Positions 34,581 through 43,795 of a DNA stretch of 64,000 nt are shown here, piece by piece. The notes below the pieces were generated by a model. The model saw only the letters and a list, made by a program, of their open reading frames with translations. It did no database searches and was not told where the DNA came from. The stretch's first letter is position 1; every line of letters begins with the position of its first letter. Location: NCBI RefSeq assembly GCF_026015965.1, contig NZ_CP110383.1, positions 777,808 to 841,807 of the forward strand. Reading direction: 5' to 3'. Both the position numbers and the translations under genes were made by a program. The DNA comes from Selenomonas sputigena (GTDB lineage Bacteria; Bacillota; Negativicutes; Selenomonadales; Selenomonadaceae).

Positions 34581-35870
34581 ATGAAGGTTACTGCAGAGAA
34601 GATGGACAACCACGAGGTCGTGCTGACAATAGAGGTAGAAGCGGAGGTCTTGAAGAAGGCCGAGGCGAAGGCTTGCAAGGACCTTGCAAACCGCGTGAGC
34701 ATCCCAGGCTTCCGCAAGGGCAAGGCGCCGCGCCATATCATCGAGCAGCGCATCGGCAAGCAGGCGATTCTTGATACGGCATTTGATGCCGTGGCGGACA
34801 AGGCGTTTGCCGACGCCCTGAAGGAGCAGGACGTGACGCCTGTTTCGCGCCCCGATATCGAGGTCGTGACACTGGAAGAGGGAAAGGATGTCGTCTTCAA
34901 GGCACGCTTCACGGCAAAGCCCGAGGTAACGCTCGGCGAGTACAAGGGTATCCAGGTTGAAAAGAAGGTCGATGAGATCACGGATGAGGACATCGACAAG
35001 GAAATTGAGAGCATGCGTCGTCGCCGCAGCCAGATGGTCGATGCCGCCGAGGGCGCTGAGGTCAAGAGCGGCGACCTCGTGACGCTTGATTTCAAGGGCT
35101 TCGTTGACGGAGAGGCATTTGAAGGCGGCGAGGGCAAGGACTATCCGCTCGAAATCGGCTCGAACCGCTTCATCCCGGGCTTCGAGGATCAGCTCATCGG
35201 TGCGAAGATCGGCGAGGCGCGCGACGTCAATGTGACGTTCCCCGAGGAGTACCACTCGAAGGATCTCGCAGGAAAGCCCGCAAAGTTCGAGTGCACGATT
35301 CACAGCATCAAGGAGCGTCAGCTGCCTGAACTCGACGATGAGTTTGCCAAGAAGGTCAGCAAGTTCCAGACGGTCGAAGAGCTTCGTGCCGACATCCGCA
35401 AGAACCTTGAGCATGCCGCGCAGCAGAAGGCAGATAACGACTACAAGGTCGCCGTCATCGAGAAGGCGACGGAGAACATCACGGTCGACATTCCTGCCGT
35501 CATGATCGAGAACCGCGTGACGATGATGATTCAGGAGATGGCGATGCGCCTGGAGCAGCAGGGCATGAAGCTTGAGCAGTACCTGCAGTACGCGGGCACC
35601 GACCTCAACCAGATTCGCGAGCAGTACAAGAAGACGGCTGAGGAAAACGTCAAGACCGACCTCATGCTGGAAGCTGTGGCGAAGGCCGAAGATATCAAGG
35701 TCGAAGGCAAGGATCTCGACGACGAGGTTGCGGCGATGGCGCTGACCTACGGCGCGACGCCGGCGCAGGTCCGGAAGGTCGTCAAGGAGCAAGGTCGCAT
35801 CGGCGATCTCATCACGACGGTTCTCAGAAAGAAGACGTCGCAGTTCATCTTGGACAACGCCGCGAAGTGA
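34581..35870 (+). CDS. tig: Trigger factor
   Basis: This 429-residue protein is trigger factor, the ribosome-bound chaperone and prolyl isomerase. The ribosome-docking loop is seen as IPGFRKGKAPRHIIEQ near residue 45, the FKBP domain from about 150 to 240 (GDLVTLDFKGFVDGEAFEGG, then PLEIGSNRFIPGFEDQLIG), and the helical C-terminal cradle after it. Length is normal. The ATG at 34581 has GGAGGG upstream. It heads the tig-clpP-clpX-lon-yihA cluster, coupling folding of new chains to proteolysis. Confidence 0.97.
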   Translation: MKVTAEKMDNHEVVLTIEVEAEVLKKAEAKACKDLANRVSIPGFRKGKAPRHIIEQRIGKQAILDTAFDAVADKAFADALKEQDVTPVSRPDIEVVTLEEGKDVVFKARFTAKPEVTLGEYKGIQVEKKVDEITDEDIDKEIESMRRRRSQMVDAAEGAEVKSGDLVTLDFKGFVDGEAFEGGEGKDYPLEIGSNRFIPGFEDQLIGAKIGEARDVNVTFPEEYHSKDLAGKPAKFECTIHSIKERQLPELDDEFAKKVSKFQTVEELRADIRKNLEHAAQQKADNDYKVAVIEKATENITVDIPAVMIENRVTMMIQEMAMRLEQQGMKLEQYLQYAGTDLNQIREQYKKTAEENVKTDLMLEAVAKAEDIKVEGKDLDDEVAAMALTYGATPAQVRKVVKEQGRIGDLITTVLRKKTSQFILDNAAK

Positions 35871-35919
35871 TGTCACGTTCTTTCACGGTCGTTGACGTCG
35901 TCATATATGGAGTGATTGC

Positions 35920-36540
35920 ATGAACAGCTATATGAACAGTTATGTTCCCATGGTGGTCGAGCGGTCGAATCGAGGAGAGCGCGCCTACGATATTTATTCG
36001 CGTCTCTTGAAGGATCGCATCGTCTTCGTCGGCGGGCCGATCGACGACAACGTCGCGAATGTCGTCGTCGCGCAGCTCCTCTTCCTTGAGTCGGAAGATC
36101 CCGATAAGGACATCCACCTTTACATCAACAGCCCGGGCGGCGTCGTGACGGCAGGCCTTGCCATCTACGACACGATGCAGTACATCCGCCCCGACGTGTC
36201 GACGATCTGCATCGGGCAGGCGGCGAGCATGGGCTCTTTGCTCCTGACGGCGGGCGCGAAGGGCAAGCGCTACGCGCTTCCTTTGGCACGCATCATGATT
36301 CATCAGCCTTTGGGCGGTGCACAGGGACAGTCGACGGATATCCAGATTCAGGCGAAGGAGATTCTGCGCCTCAGGGAAGTCGGCAACGACATCCTCGCCA
36401 AGCACACGGGGCAGCCGCGTGAAAAGCTCATTGCCGACACGGAGCGTGACAATTTCATGACGGCAGAGGAGGCGAAGGAATACGGTCTCATCGACGAGGT
36501 CATCACGCGTCCTGTCAAAATTGAGAAGCCCAAGGAGTAA
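35920..36540 (+). CDS. clpP: ATP-dependent Clp protease proteolytic subunit
   Basis: This 206-residue serine protease forms the ClpP chamber. The catalytic triad is visible: Ser103 in GQAASMGS, His128 in MIHQPLGG and an Asp in the C-terminal third. The N terminus [14 protein letters not shown] is typical, with an alternative ATG at 35932. It lies 49 bases after tig and 11 bases before clpX, so the three are probably co-transcribed. Partner ATPase is ClpX. Confidence 0.97.
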   Translation: MNSYMNSYVPMVVERSNRGERAYDIYSRLLKDRIVFVGGPIDDNVANVVVAQLLFLESEDPDKDIHLYINSPGGVVTAGLAIYDTMQYIRPDVSTICIGQAASMGSLLLTAGAKGKRYALPLARIMIHQPLGGAQGQSTDIQIQAKEILRLREVGNDILAKHTGQPREKLIADTERDNFMTAEEAKEYGLIDEVITRPVKIEKPKE

Positions 36541-36551
36541 GAGGTGGTATC

Positions 36552-37829
36552 ATGTTGAAGTTTGGGGATGAAAAGGGCCAGCTCAAGTGCTCCTTCTGCG
36601 GCAAGTCGCAGGAACAGGTAAGAAAACTTGTGGCAGGTCCAGGCGTCTACATCTGCGATGAATGCATCGAACTTTGCAACGAGATCATCGAGGAAGAGTT
36701 CAGTGAAGATAGCGAAGTGGAACTCAAGGATGTGCCGAAACCGAAGGAGATTCGCCAGATCCTCGACCAATACGTGATTGGACAGGACGAGGCGAAGAAA
36801 TCGCTTTCCGTTGCCGTCTACAACCACTACAAGCGAATCAACCGCACGCAGGGAAAGGCAGACGAGGTCGAGCTGCAGAAGTCGAACATCCTCATGATTG
36901 GTCCGACGGGCAGCGGCAAGACGCTCTTGGCGCAGACGCTCGCCAAGATCCTCAATGTACCGTTCGCCATCGCCGATGCGACATCCCTGACGGAAGCCGG
37001 CTACGTCGGCGAGGATGTGGAGAATATCCTCTTAAAGCTCATACAGGCGGCTGACTACGATGTGGAGAAAGCGGAGAAAGGCATCATCTACATCGATGAG
37101 ATCGACAAGATCGCACGCAAGTCGGAGAATCCGTCCATCACGCGCGATGTCTCGGGCGAGGGCGTGCAGCAGGCGCTCCTCAAAATCTTAGAGGGCACGG
37201 TGGCTTCCGTACCGCCGCAGGGTGGGCGCAAGCATCCGCACCAGGAACTCATTCAGATCGACACGACGAATATCCTGTTCCTGTGCGGCGGCGCATTCGA
37301 CGGCATCGAGAAGATCATCGAGGCACGTCTTGGCAAAAAGAACATGGGCTTCGGCGCGGAAATCGAGTCGAAGGTGGAGCGCAATATCGGGGAAACGCTG
37401 CGCCATATCCTGCCCGAGGATTTGCTGAAGAACGGCTTGATTCCCGAGTTCATCGGGAGACTTCCGATCGTTGTGACGCTCGAAGCGCTCGATGAAGATA
37501 CGCTCGTACGCATCCTGACCGAGCCGAAGAACGCGCTCATCAAGCAGTATCAGAAGCTCTTGGAGATGGACGGCGTGAAGCTCGATTTCGATGAGGAGGC
37601 GCTTCATCTGATTGCAAAGGAAGCCTTGAAGCGAAAGACGGGGGCGCGAGGTCTGCGTTCGATCATCGAGAGCATCATGCGCAACGTCATGTACGAGGTG
37701 CCGTCGGTCGACGGGGCTTCGCACTGTCGCGTCACGAAGGAGGTCATCTCGGACAAGAAGGATCCTGTGCTGACGATTGACAAGGCGAAGGCGAAGACGA
37801 AAGGCACGGACAAGGAAGCATCGGCTTGA
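36552..37829 (+). CDS. clpX: Clp protease ATPase subunit ClpX
   Basis: This 425-residue AAA+ unfoldase has the N-terminal C4 zinc domain ([10 protein letters not shown] ... CDECIELC), Walker [16 protein letters not shown], Walker [12 protein letters not shown], the [19 protein letters not shown] block with the [11 protein letters not shown] pore region before it, and the C-terminal small domain. The ClpP-docking IGF-type loop is seen near KKNMGFGAE. It unfolds tagged substrates and feeds them to ClpP. Its end is followed by a terminator, so lon may have its own promoter. Confidence 0.97.
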   Translation: MLKFGDEKGQLKCSFCGKSQEQVRKLVAGPGVYICDECIELCNEIIEEEFSEDSEVELKDVPKPKEIRQILDQYVIGQDEAKKSLSVAVYNHYKRINRTQGKADEVELQKSNILMIGPTGSGKTLLAQTLAKILNVPFAIADATSLTEAGYVGEDVENILLKLIQAADYDVEKAEKGIIYIDEIDKIARKSENPSITRDVSGEGVQQALLKILEGTVASVPPQGGRKHPHQELIQIDTTNILFLCGGAFDGIEKIIEARLGKKNMGFGAEIESKVERNIGETLRHILPEDLLKNGLIPEFIGRLPIVVTLEALDEDTLVRILTEPKNALIKQYQKLLEMDGVKLDFDEEALHLIAKEALKRKTGARGLRSIIESIMRNVMYEVPSVDGASHCRVTKEVISDKKDPVLTIDKAKAKTKGTDKEASA

Positions 37830-37837
37830 GCATCGAA

Positions 37838-37870
37838 AGGGGGCGCTGCGGCAAGCAGCGTCCCCTTTTT
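37838..37870 (+). terminator. Terminator between clpX and lon
   Basis: AAGGGGGCGCTG pairs with CAGCGTCCCCTT around CGGCAAG and is followed by TTTTTTCT. It lies in the 63-base gap and may reduce readthrough into lon. Confidence 0.8.
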
Positions 37871-37892
37871 TCTATATTCAGGAGGATTGTTT

Positions 37893-40226
37893 ATGTCGGA
37901 AATACGTAAGCTGCCGCTCCTGCCTCTGCGTGGAATGATTGTGTTTCCATTCATGATCATCCATCTCGACGTTGGCAGGGAGCGCTCCGTGGCAGCCTTG
38001 GAGGAAGCGATGGTGCGCGACCGTCAGATCCTGCTCGTGGCGCAGAAGAATGCCGAGACCGATGAGCCGGGAGAAAAAGATCTCTACGATGTCGGCACGA
38101 TCGCCGAGGTGCGCCAATTGCTGAAGCTTCCGGGCGGCGCTCTGCGCGTGCTCGTCGAGGGGCAGAAGCGTGCGGCAATCGAAGCGTATGAAGAGCTGGA
38201 AACCTTTGCCGAGGTGACGGTCGTCGAATACGCCGAGGTCGTGGAGGAATCCATGGAGATGGAGGCTCTGACGCGCGCCGTCGTGCATGAATTCGAGCAA
38301 TGGGTGAAACTCAGCAAGAAGATTCCCGCCGAGACGCTCGTTTCCGTGGCGATTCTCGACGATGCGGGACGATTGGGCGACCTCATCGCGAGCCACTTGA
38401 GTCTCAAGGTTGAGGACAGGCAGGCGCTCCTTGAGCAGGTCAATATCAAGAACCGCATGGAGCTTCTCTATAAGATTCTGGCACGTGAGCTTGAGGTGCT
38501 TGAGATGGAGCGCAAGATTGGCATGCGCGTGCGCAAGCAGATGGAAAAGATCCAGAAGGACTATTACCTGCGCGAACAGATCAAGGCGATTCAAAAAGAG
38601 CTGGGTGACGAGGACGACAAGGCGGCGGATATCGAAGCGTACCGCAAGAAGCTCGCTGAGGGCGGCTATCCCGAGGATGTGCAGAAAACGATCGAGAAGG
38701 AAATCCACCGCATGGAAGGGCAGGCGAGCATGTCCGCTGAAATGGGTGTCATACGCACCTATATCGAGACATTGCTTGAGCTTCCGTGGATGATTTCCTC
38801 GGAGGACAATATCGATATCAAGGCGGCGGAAGCAGTCTTGAACGAGGATCACTACGGACTCAAGAAGGTCAAGGAGCGCATCCTCGAATACCTCGCCGTC
38901 CACCAGCTCACGAAGGAGCAGCATGCGCCGATCCTGTGCCTCGTAGGCCCGCCGGGCGTTGGCAAGACGTCTCTGGCAAGCTCCGTGGCGCGGGCGACGG
39001 ACAGGAAATTCGTGCGTGCGTCTCTGGGCGGCATCCGTGACGAGGCGGAGATTCGCGGACATCGCCGCACCTACGTCGGTGCAATGCCGGGACGCATCAT
39101 GGAAGGGCTGCGCAAGGCGGGCACGAAGAATCCCGTATTCCTGCTCGACGAAGTGGACAAGATCGCCATGGACTACAAGGGCGATCCGTCGGCGGCGCTC
39201 CTCGAAGTGCTTGATCCCGCGCAGAACACGACGTTCAGCGATCATTACGTCGAGCTTCCCTTCGATCTCTCCGAGGTTCTTTGGATCGTCACGGCGAACA
39301 GTCTCGCGAATATCCCGCGCGCCCTGCGCGACCGCATGGAGATCATCACGCTGTCGAGCTACACGGAGCAGGAGAAGCTTGAGATCGCCAAGCGCTATCT
39401 CGTCGGACGCCAACGCACGGCGAACGGCCTGAAGGCGCGTGACCTGCAATTCGGCGAAGGCGTCATTGAGAAGATGATCGTCGAGTACACGCGCGAATCG
39501 GGCGTGCGCGAGCTTGAGCGCACGATCGGCCATGTATGCCGCAAGGCGGCACGGCTCATCGTCGAGGGAGAGAAGAAGTCTGTGCGCGTGACGAAGAAGA
39601 ATATCAGAAACTTCTTGGAGCGCCCGAAGTTTCTCAGGAAGAAGGCGGAGAAGAAGCCCGAAGTCGGCGTGGCGACGGGTATGGCATGGACGGAGGTCGG
39701 CGGCGACATCCTGCCGACGGAGGTCACGGTGCTCGCGGGCAAGGGCAAGCTGATTTTGACGGGTCAGCTCGGCGACGTCATGCAGGAGTCGGCGCGCGCG
39801 GGGCTTTCCTACATTCGCAGCCGGCAGGAGAAATTCGGCATAGACGGCGACTTCTACGAGAAGCGCGACATCCACATTCATCTGCCTGAGGGCGCGATTC
39901 CGAAGGACGGGCCGTCGGCGGGCATCACGATGGCGACGGCGATGATTTCGGCGCTGACGGGGCGAAAGGTCAGAAGTGACGTCGCCATGACGGGTGAGAT
40001 CACGCTGCGCGGACGCGTGCTCGCCATCGGCGGGTTGAAAGAAAAGGTCTTGGCGGCGTACCGCGAAGGCATGACGCGCATCGTGCTGCCGAAGGAGAAT
40101 GAGCGCGATATCGAAGACATTCCGCAGGAGGTGCGCGAAAAGCTCGCCTTCGTGCCCGTGGAAACGATGGACGAGGTTCTTGCTGAGGCGCTCGTGCCGC
40201 AAAAGGGGGGCGCACATGCCAGATAG
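37893..40226 (+). CDS. lon: ATP-dependent protease Lon
   Basis: This 777-residue protein is a LonA protease. It starts with the LON substrate domain ([20 protein letters not shown]), has the AAA+ module with [15 protein letters not shown] and [12 protein letters not shown], and the C-terminal protease domain with [14 protein letters not shown] holding the catalytic Ser and [14 protein letters not shown] holding the Lys. The ATG at 37893 has AGGAGG upstream; a TTG two codons before is less likely. It degrades damaged proteins in the cytoplasm. The last 11 bases overlap yihA. Confidence 0.97.
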   Translation: MSEIRKLPLLPLRGMIVFPFMIIHLDVGRERSVAALEEAMVRDRQILLVAQKNAETDEPGEKDLYDVGTIAEVRQLLKLPGGALRVLVEGQKRAAIEAYEELETFAEVTVVEYAEVVEESMEMEALTRAVVHEFEQWVKLSKKIPAETLVSVAILDDAGRLGDLIASHLSLKVEDRQALLEQVNIKNRMELLYKILARELEVLEMERKIGMRVRKQMEKIQKDYYLREQIKAIQKELGDEDDKAADIEAYRKKLAEGGYPEDVQKTIEKEIHRMEGQASMSAEMGVIRTYIETLLELPWMISSEDNIDIKAAEAVLNEDHYGLKKVKERILEYLAVHQLTKEQHAPILCLVGPPGVGKTSLASSVARATDRKFVRASLGGIRDEAEIRGHRRTYVGAMPGRIMEGLRKAGTKNPVFLLDEVDKIAMDYKGDPSAALLEVLDPAQNTTFSDHYVELPFDLSEVLWIVTANSLANIPRALRDRMEIITLSSYTEQEKLEIAKRYLVGRQRTANGLKARDLQFGEGVIEKMIVEYTRESGVRELERTIGHVCRKAARLIVEGEKKSVRVTKKNIRNFLERPKFLRKKAEKKPEVGVATGMAWTEVGGDILPTEVTVLAGKGKLILTGQLGDVMQESARAGLSYIRSRQEKFGIDGDFYEKRDIHIHLPEGAIPKDGPSAGITMATAMISALTGRKVRSDVAMTGEITLRGRVLAIGGLKEKVLAAYREGMTRIVLPKENERDIEDIPQEVREKLAFVPVETMDEVLAEALVPQKGGAHAR

Positions 40227-40839
40227 GGTCACGATCACGCAGGGCAAGTACATTGCCTCCGCCGTAAAGAAGGAACAGTACCCCGAAGTGCGTCGCAGGG
40301 AGATCGTCTTCATCGGACGCTCGAACGTCGGCAAGTCGTCGCTCATCAACTCGCTTGCACGCACGAAAAATCTCGCTCGCGTCTCGGGACAGCCCGGCAA
40401 GACACAGACGATCAACTTCTACGAGCTTGGCGCGAAGATCGAGGGGGAAGACGAGCGGCGCGACTTCTACCTCGTCGATCTGCCGGGCTACGGTTATGCG
40501 CGCACGGCGAAGAAGAACCGCAAGATTTGGTCGCGTTTCATCGAGGCGTACCTGCTGCAAAGCGAGGACTTGCAGTTCGTTTGCCAACTTATGGACATCC
40601 GCCACGAACCCATGGCTTCGGATATTGAGATGTTCCAATGGCTGGTGGCGAAGGGACTGCCCGTGCTCGTCATAGCGACGAAGGCGGACAAGCTGAGCCG
40701 CAATGAGCAGAAGAAGAGCATCGCTGCCATGCGAAAGGCGCTCGGCGTCGCGGAGCTTGATATCCTGCCATATTCTTCGGTAAAAAATGAAGGGCGTTCA
40801 GAATTGCTTGACGCGATAGCGAACGTTCTGATAGAATGA
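40216..40839 (+). CDS. yihA: Ribosome biogenesis GTPase YihA/YsxC (EngB)
   Basis: This 207-residue GTPase has G1 [14 protein letters not shown], the G2 region [18 protein letters not shown]3 DLPGYGYA and G4 TKADK, all typical of YihA/YsxC, which is needed for assembly of the large ribosomal subunit. The ATG at 40216 lies inside the end of lon, and an AAAGGGGGG serves as ribosome site. The lon-yihA overlap is a common arrangement in Firmicutes. Length is normal. Confidence 0.95.
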   Translation: MPDRVTITQGKYIASAVKKEQYPEVRRREIVFIGRSNVGKSSLINSLARTKNLARVSGQPGKTQTINFYELGAKIEGEDERRDFYLVDLPGYGYARTAKKNRKIWSRFIEAYLLQSEDLQFVCQLMDIRHEPMASDIEMFQWLVAKGLPVLVIATKADKLSRNEQKKSIAAMRKALGVAELDILPYSSVKNEGRSELLDAIANVLIE

Positions 40840-40888
40840 AGGAAGGGTGTATTGCCAGAGATTCCCCAGAGAAAATGAGGGTGAAAAT

Positions 40889-41341
40889 ATGTTGACAGCT
40901 TTTGACAAGAAGCTCCTCAACGTCTTGCAGGCCGGCTTGCCCATCAGCAGCCGGCCTTTTGCTGACTTGGCGCAAGGCTTGGAGTCGGACGAGAAGACCG
41001 TTCTTTCGCGCGTGAAGGAACTCAAGGAGCAAGGGTATCTGCGCCGCATCGGGCCGTTTTTCGACTCGGCGAAGATGGGCTACCGCGGCACGCTCGTGGC
41101 GCTTCGCGTGAAGCCCGAGGCGATGAAAAGCGTGGCGGAGGCCGTGAATCGCCATGTGGGTGTGACGCACAACTACGAGCGTGAGGGCAGGTACAACCTT
41201 TGGTTCACGCTGCTCACGCCGAACGAGGAAATGCGCCGCAGGATTCTCGCGGAGATTCGAGCGCTTCCCGGGGTCGAGGATCTGTTGAACCTTGCCTCGC
41301 ACAAGAAGTACAAGGTCAACGTGCAGTTCAAGCTCGGATAG
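40889..41341 (+). CDS. Siroheme decarboxylase subunit AhbA-like (AsnC fold)
   Basis: This 150-residue protein has a winged HTH followed by a Lrp/AsnC ligand-type domain. Motifs RRIGPFFDSAKMGY and VTHNYEREGRYNLWFTLL match the AhbA/NirDL family of siroheme decarboxylases, rather than true Lrp regulators. AhbA with AhbB removes carboxyls from siroheme on the alternative heme pathway. The adjacent gene is the matching AhbB-like partner, which supports the enzyme reading. The ATG at 40889 follows GAGGGTGAAA. Confidence 0.78.
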   Translation: MLTAFDKKLLNVLQAGLPISSRPFADLAQGLESDEKTVLSRVKELKEQGYLRRIGPFFDSAKMGYRGTLVALRVKPEAMKSVAEAVNRHVGVTHNYEREGRYNLWFTLLTPNEEMRRRILAEIRALPGVEDLLNLASHKKYKVNVQFKLG

Positions 41342-41353
41342 GGGGGCGTCACG

Positions 41354-41848
41354 ATGGAAATGCTCGATGAAATCGACAGGAAGATCACACGGGCTATGCA
41401 GGGGGATTTCCCGCTTGTGGAAGAACCGTACAAGGAGATCGCCGCCAAGGTTGGCATCGGCGAGGAAGAGCTTCTGCTCCGTCTGCGCCGTTTCAAGGAA
41501 AACGGACAGATCCGCAAGATGGGAGCCGTGCTTCAGCATCGCGCGGCGGGCTTCACGGCAAACGTTCTGAGCGCATGGGTCGTGCCGCCCGAGCGCATGG
41601 ATGAGATCGCGCGATGTATGTGCGAAAGCCCTGCGGTGTCGCATTGCTACGACCGCGATACGGCGGAAGATTGGCCGTACAACGTCTATACGATGATTCA
41701 TGCGAGGAGTCGCGCCGAGTGCGAAGAGATTGCCGCTGCGCTTGCGGCAGAGTGCGGTCTCAGTGAGCGCGTCATGCTCTACTCCGTCAAGGAGTGGAAG
41801 AAGACGAGCATGCGTTATTTCTGTGAGAATGAAGAGGGTTTGGCATAA
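41354..41848 (+). CDS. Siroheme decarboxylase subunit AhbB-like
   Basis: This 164-residue protein is a paralogue of the preceding gene product. The motifs RKMGAVLQHRAAGF and AVSHCYDRDTAEDWPYNVYTMIH match AhbB, whose histidine and arginine residues act on siroheme; the histidine and tyrosine positions are visible. Twelve bases separate it from AhbA and it overlaps the aminotransferase by one base, so the three are an operon. No ahbC/ahbD radical SAM gene is nearby. A regulator of the AsnC type remains the alternative. Confidence 0.78.
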   Translation: MEMLDEIDRKITRAMQGDFPLVEEPYKEIAAKVGIGEEELLLRLRRFKENGQIRKMGAVLQHRAAGFTANVLSAWVVPPERMDEIARCMCESPAVSHCYDRDTAEDWPYNVYTMIHARSRAECEEIAAALAAECGLSERVMLYSVKEWKKTSMRYFCENEEGLA

Positions 41849-43032
41849 TGGTATCGGAAAAGATGCGGGAACTCGGCACGAAGAAGTCGACGATCCGCGA
41901 GATCTTTGAGTACGGCAGGAAGCGAGCGCAGGAGGTGAGGGAGGAAAACATCTGCGATTTCAGCCTCGGCAATCCCAATGTCCCTGCGCCCGATTTCATC
42001 AAGCAGGCGGTTCTTGCAATCATGACGGAGATGGAGCCGCAGGCGGTGCACGGCTACACCATTGCGCCGGGCAATCCCGCCGTGCGCGAAACGCTTGCCG
42101 CGAGTATCAACGAGCGCTTCGGCACGCACTTTTCGGGCAGGAACCTCTTCATGACGGCGGGCGCGGCGGCGGCGATCACCGTGTGCTTCAAGGCGCTCGC
42201 CGAGGAGGGCGACGAGTTCATCGCCTTTGCGCCGTTCTTTCCCGAGTATCGCTGCTTTGTCGAGTCCGTCGGCGCGAATCTTCGCGTCGTGCCCGCCAAG
42301 ACGGAGGATTTTCAGATCGACTTCGTCGCCTTGGAGGAGCGTCTTTCGCCCAGGACGAAGGGCGTCATTGTCAATTCGCCGAACAATCCGAGCGGCGCCG
42401 TATACTCTGAGAAGACGATCAAAGAACTTGCCGCACTCCTTCGCAAGAAGCAGCAGGAATACGATCATCCGATCTTCCTCATTTCCGATGAGCCGTACCG
42501 CGAGATCGCTTACGGCTGCGAGGTGCCGTACATCACGAAGTATTACGAGAATACGCTCGTCTGCTATTCGTACAGCAAGTCCTTCTCGCTTGCAGGAGAG
42601 CGCATAGGCTACATCGTCGTGCCTGATGAGGTCGCGGATTTTTCGAGTGTCTGCGGCGCTGTCGCAGGTGCGGCGCGCGTCCTCACGCATGTGAATGCGC
42701 CATCTTTGTGGCAGCTCGTCGTCGCGCGCTGCGCGAGGCTGCCCTCGGATATAACGCCGTACGAGAAGAACGGCACGATGCTCTACGAAGGACTCGTGCG
42801 CGCGGGCTTCTCGTGTGTCAAGCCGCAGGGCGCGTTCTACCTCTTCCCGCGGTCGTTGGAGGCGGACGACTATGCCTTCTGCGAGCGCGCCAAGAAGTAC
42901 GACCTTCTGCTCGTCCCCGGCACGGACTTCGGCTGCCCTGGACACTTCCGCGCGTCCTACTGCATCAAGGAGCAGACGATCGAACGCTCTCTGCCGCTCT
43001 TTGAGAAGCTGGTGAAAGAATACGGCGTTTGA
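41848..43032 (+). CDS. Class I/II pyridoxal-phosphate aminotransferase
   Basis: This 394-residue aminotransferase (aspartate aminotransferase fold) shows NSPNNPSGAVYS, the ISDEPYREIAY segment with the PLP-contacting Asp and Tyr, the Schiff-base Lys244 in YSYSKSFSLAGERIGY and the carboxylate-binding Arg near CPGHFRASYC. The substrate pair is unknown. The ATG overlaps the stop of the AhbB-like gene (ATAATGG), so it is translationally coupled to it although it has no obvious link to heme synthesis. A strong terminator follows. Confidence 0.9.
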   Translation: MVSEKMRELGTKKSTIREIFEYGRKRAQEVREENICDFSLGNPNVPAPDFIKQAVLAIMTEMEPQAVHGYTIAPGNPAVRETLAASINERFGTHFSGRNLFMTAGAAAAITVCFKALAEEGDEFIAFAPFFPEYRCFVESVGANLRVVPAKTEDFQIDFVALEERLSPRTKGVIVNSPNNPSGAVYSEKTIKELAALLRKKQQEYDHPIFLISDEPYREIAYGCEVPYITKYYENTLVCYSYSKSFSLAGERIGYIVVPDEVADFSSVCGAVAGAARVLTHVNAPSLWQLVVARCARLPSDITPYEKNGTMLYEGLVRAGFSCVKPQGAFYLFPRSLEADDYAFCERAKKYDLLLVPGTDFGCPGHFRASYCIKEQTIERSLPLFEKLVKEYGV

Positions 43033-43050
43033 AATCGGTCGGCATAAACT

Positions 43051-43094
43051 AAAGAGGGTTCGGAGCACCTGGCAGGTGTTCTGAACCCTCTTTG
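43051..43094. terminator. Bidirectional terminator
   Basis: AAAGAGGGTTCGGAGCACCT pairs with AGGTGTTCTGAACCCTCTTT. It ends the aminotransferase operon on the plus strand and the relBE operon arriving on the minus strand. Confidence 0.85.
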
Positions 43095-43114
43095 AGTACA
43101 TCTGGAATAGAATT

Positions 43115-43381
43115 TCAATCATAAATATCACGACGATGACCGATGGATACGATTAGTATGATGATTTTATCGTCTTGAATTTCTGCAATCAAACGATAGT
43201 CTTCAATGCGGTAGCGCCATTGTCCGCTTCGATTTGCGGATAGAGCTTTGCCGTGCAGGCGCGGATTGCTGCACCCCTCAAGGTTGTGTCGAATCCACGA
43301 GGTAATCTTGGCAGATATATGACGATCGAACTTTTTCAGTGATTTTTTTGCTTGTGCAGTGAAAACGACACGATAATTCAC
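43115..43381 (-). CDS. relE: RelE-type toxin
   Basis: This 88-residue protein is a RelE/ParE-superfamily toxin: FTAQAKKSLKKFDRHISAKI at the start, GSGQWRYRI-like core seen as RSGQWRYRIEDYRLIAEI, and a C-terminal VSIGHRRDIYD, the usual RelE end with basic and tyrosine residues of the mRNA-cleaving site. It would act on mRNA at the ribosome. The ATG lies four bases inside the antitoxin gene, giving tight coupling. Regulation probably occurs through the palindromes upstream of the antitoxin. Confidence 0.9.
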   Translation of the reverse strand: MNYRVVFTAQAKKSLKKFDRHISAKITSWIRHNLEGCSNPRLHGKALSANRSGQWRYRIEDYRLIAEIQDDKIIILIVSIGHRRDIYD

Positions 43382-43599
43382 GAAAGTCCGAGCTCCTTTT
43401 CGACTTCATCCAACGTATAGGTAACGGGATTGGCACGAAACTCTTTCATCGCCTCTTCGTATGCTTGTCGGTCAAGTTCATCTTCTATACGTTCACGCAT
43501 GGCTTTTGCGGCGAAATCAGATAAGGTCATGCCGGATCGAGCGGCATGTTTTTTGAAAAGACGGGCATCGCGAGGATTTAGATGTACAGTCACAGTCAT
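43378..43599 (-). CDS. relB: RelB-type antitoxin
   Basis: This 73-residue protein has a ribbon-helix-helix start (TVTVHLNPRDARLFKKHAARSG, split over the beta strand and helix A, then MTLSDFAAKAMRERIED) and a C-terminal toxin-binding tail NPVTYTLDEVEKELGLS. This is the RelB/DinJ antitoxin layout. The start ATG 43599 is followed upstream by GGAGCGG as ribosome site. It should bind the operator palindromes just upstream and neutralise the toxin encoded next. Confidence 0.9.
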   Translation of the reverse strand: MTVTVHLNPRDARLFKKHAARSGMTLSDFAAKAMRERIEDELDRQAYEEAMKEFRANPVTYTLDEVEKELGLS

Positions 43600-43630
43600 A
43601 TATATCCGCTCCTTAATAAGAATATCATGT

Positions 43631-43688
43631 ATATGCCAGCGTGTATATGCTAGCATATACATGATAGCATATATGTGCTGGCATGTAT
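43631..43688. promoter_or_regulatory. relBE operator palindromes
   Basis: GTATATGCTAGCATATAC (43643-43660) is a perfect 18-base palindrome. It is flanked by ATGCCAGC (43633-43640) and its inverse GCTGGCAT (43677-43684), and further CATATA half-sites occur between. Several spaced half-sites of this kind fit binding by RelB dimers. Confidence 0.75.
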
Positions 43689-43795
43689 AGACAGTTGTAT
43701 AAGTGCGGCATTTTATGTATAATGTACCCAATGATATACTTTCAAGGAAGCGCTGAAGCTGTCGGCGCTTCGATAAGAACCAAGGAGGGAAAGCG

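Noticed and set aside
37878-40415. An 845-codon open frame on the minus strand opposite lon
   Set aside because: It lies entirely over lon, clpX end and yihA, has no ribosome site and has the Arg/Leu/His-rich composition of an antisense shadow of GC-rich coding sequence.
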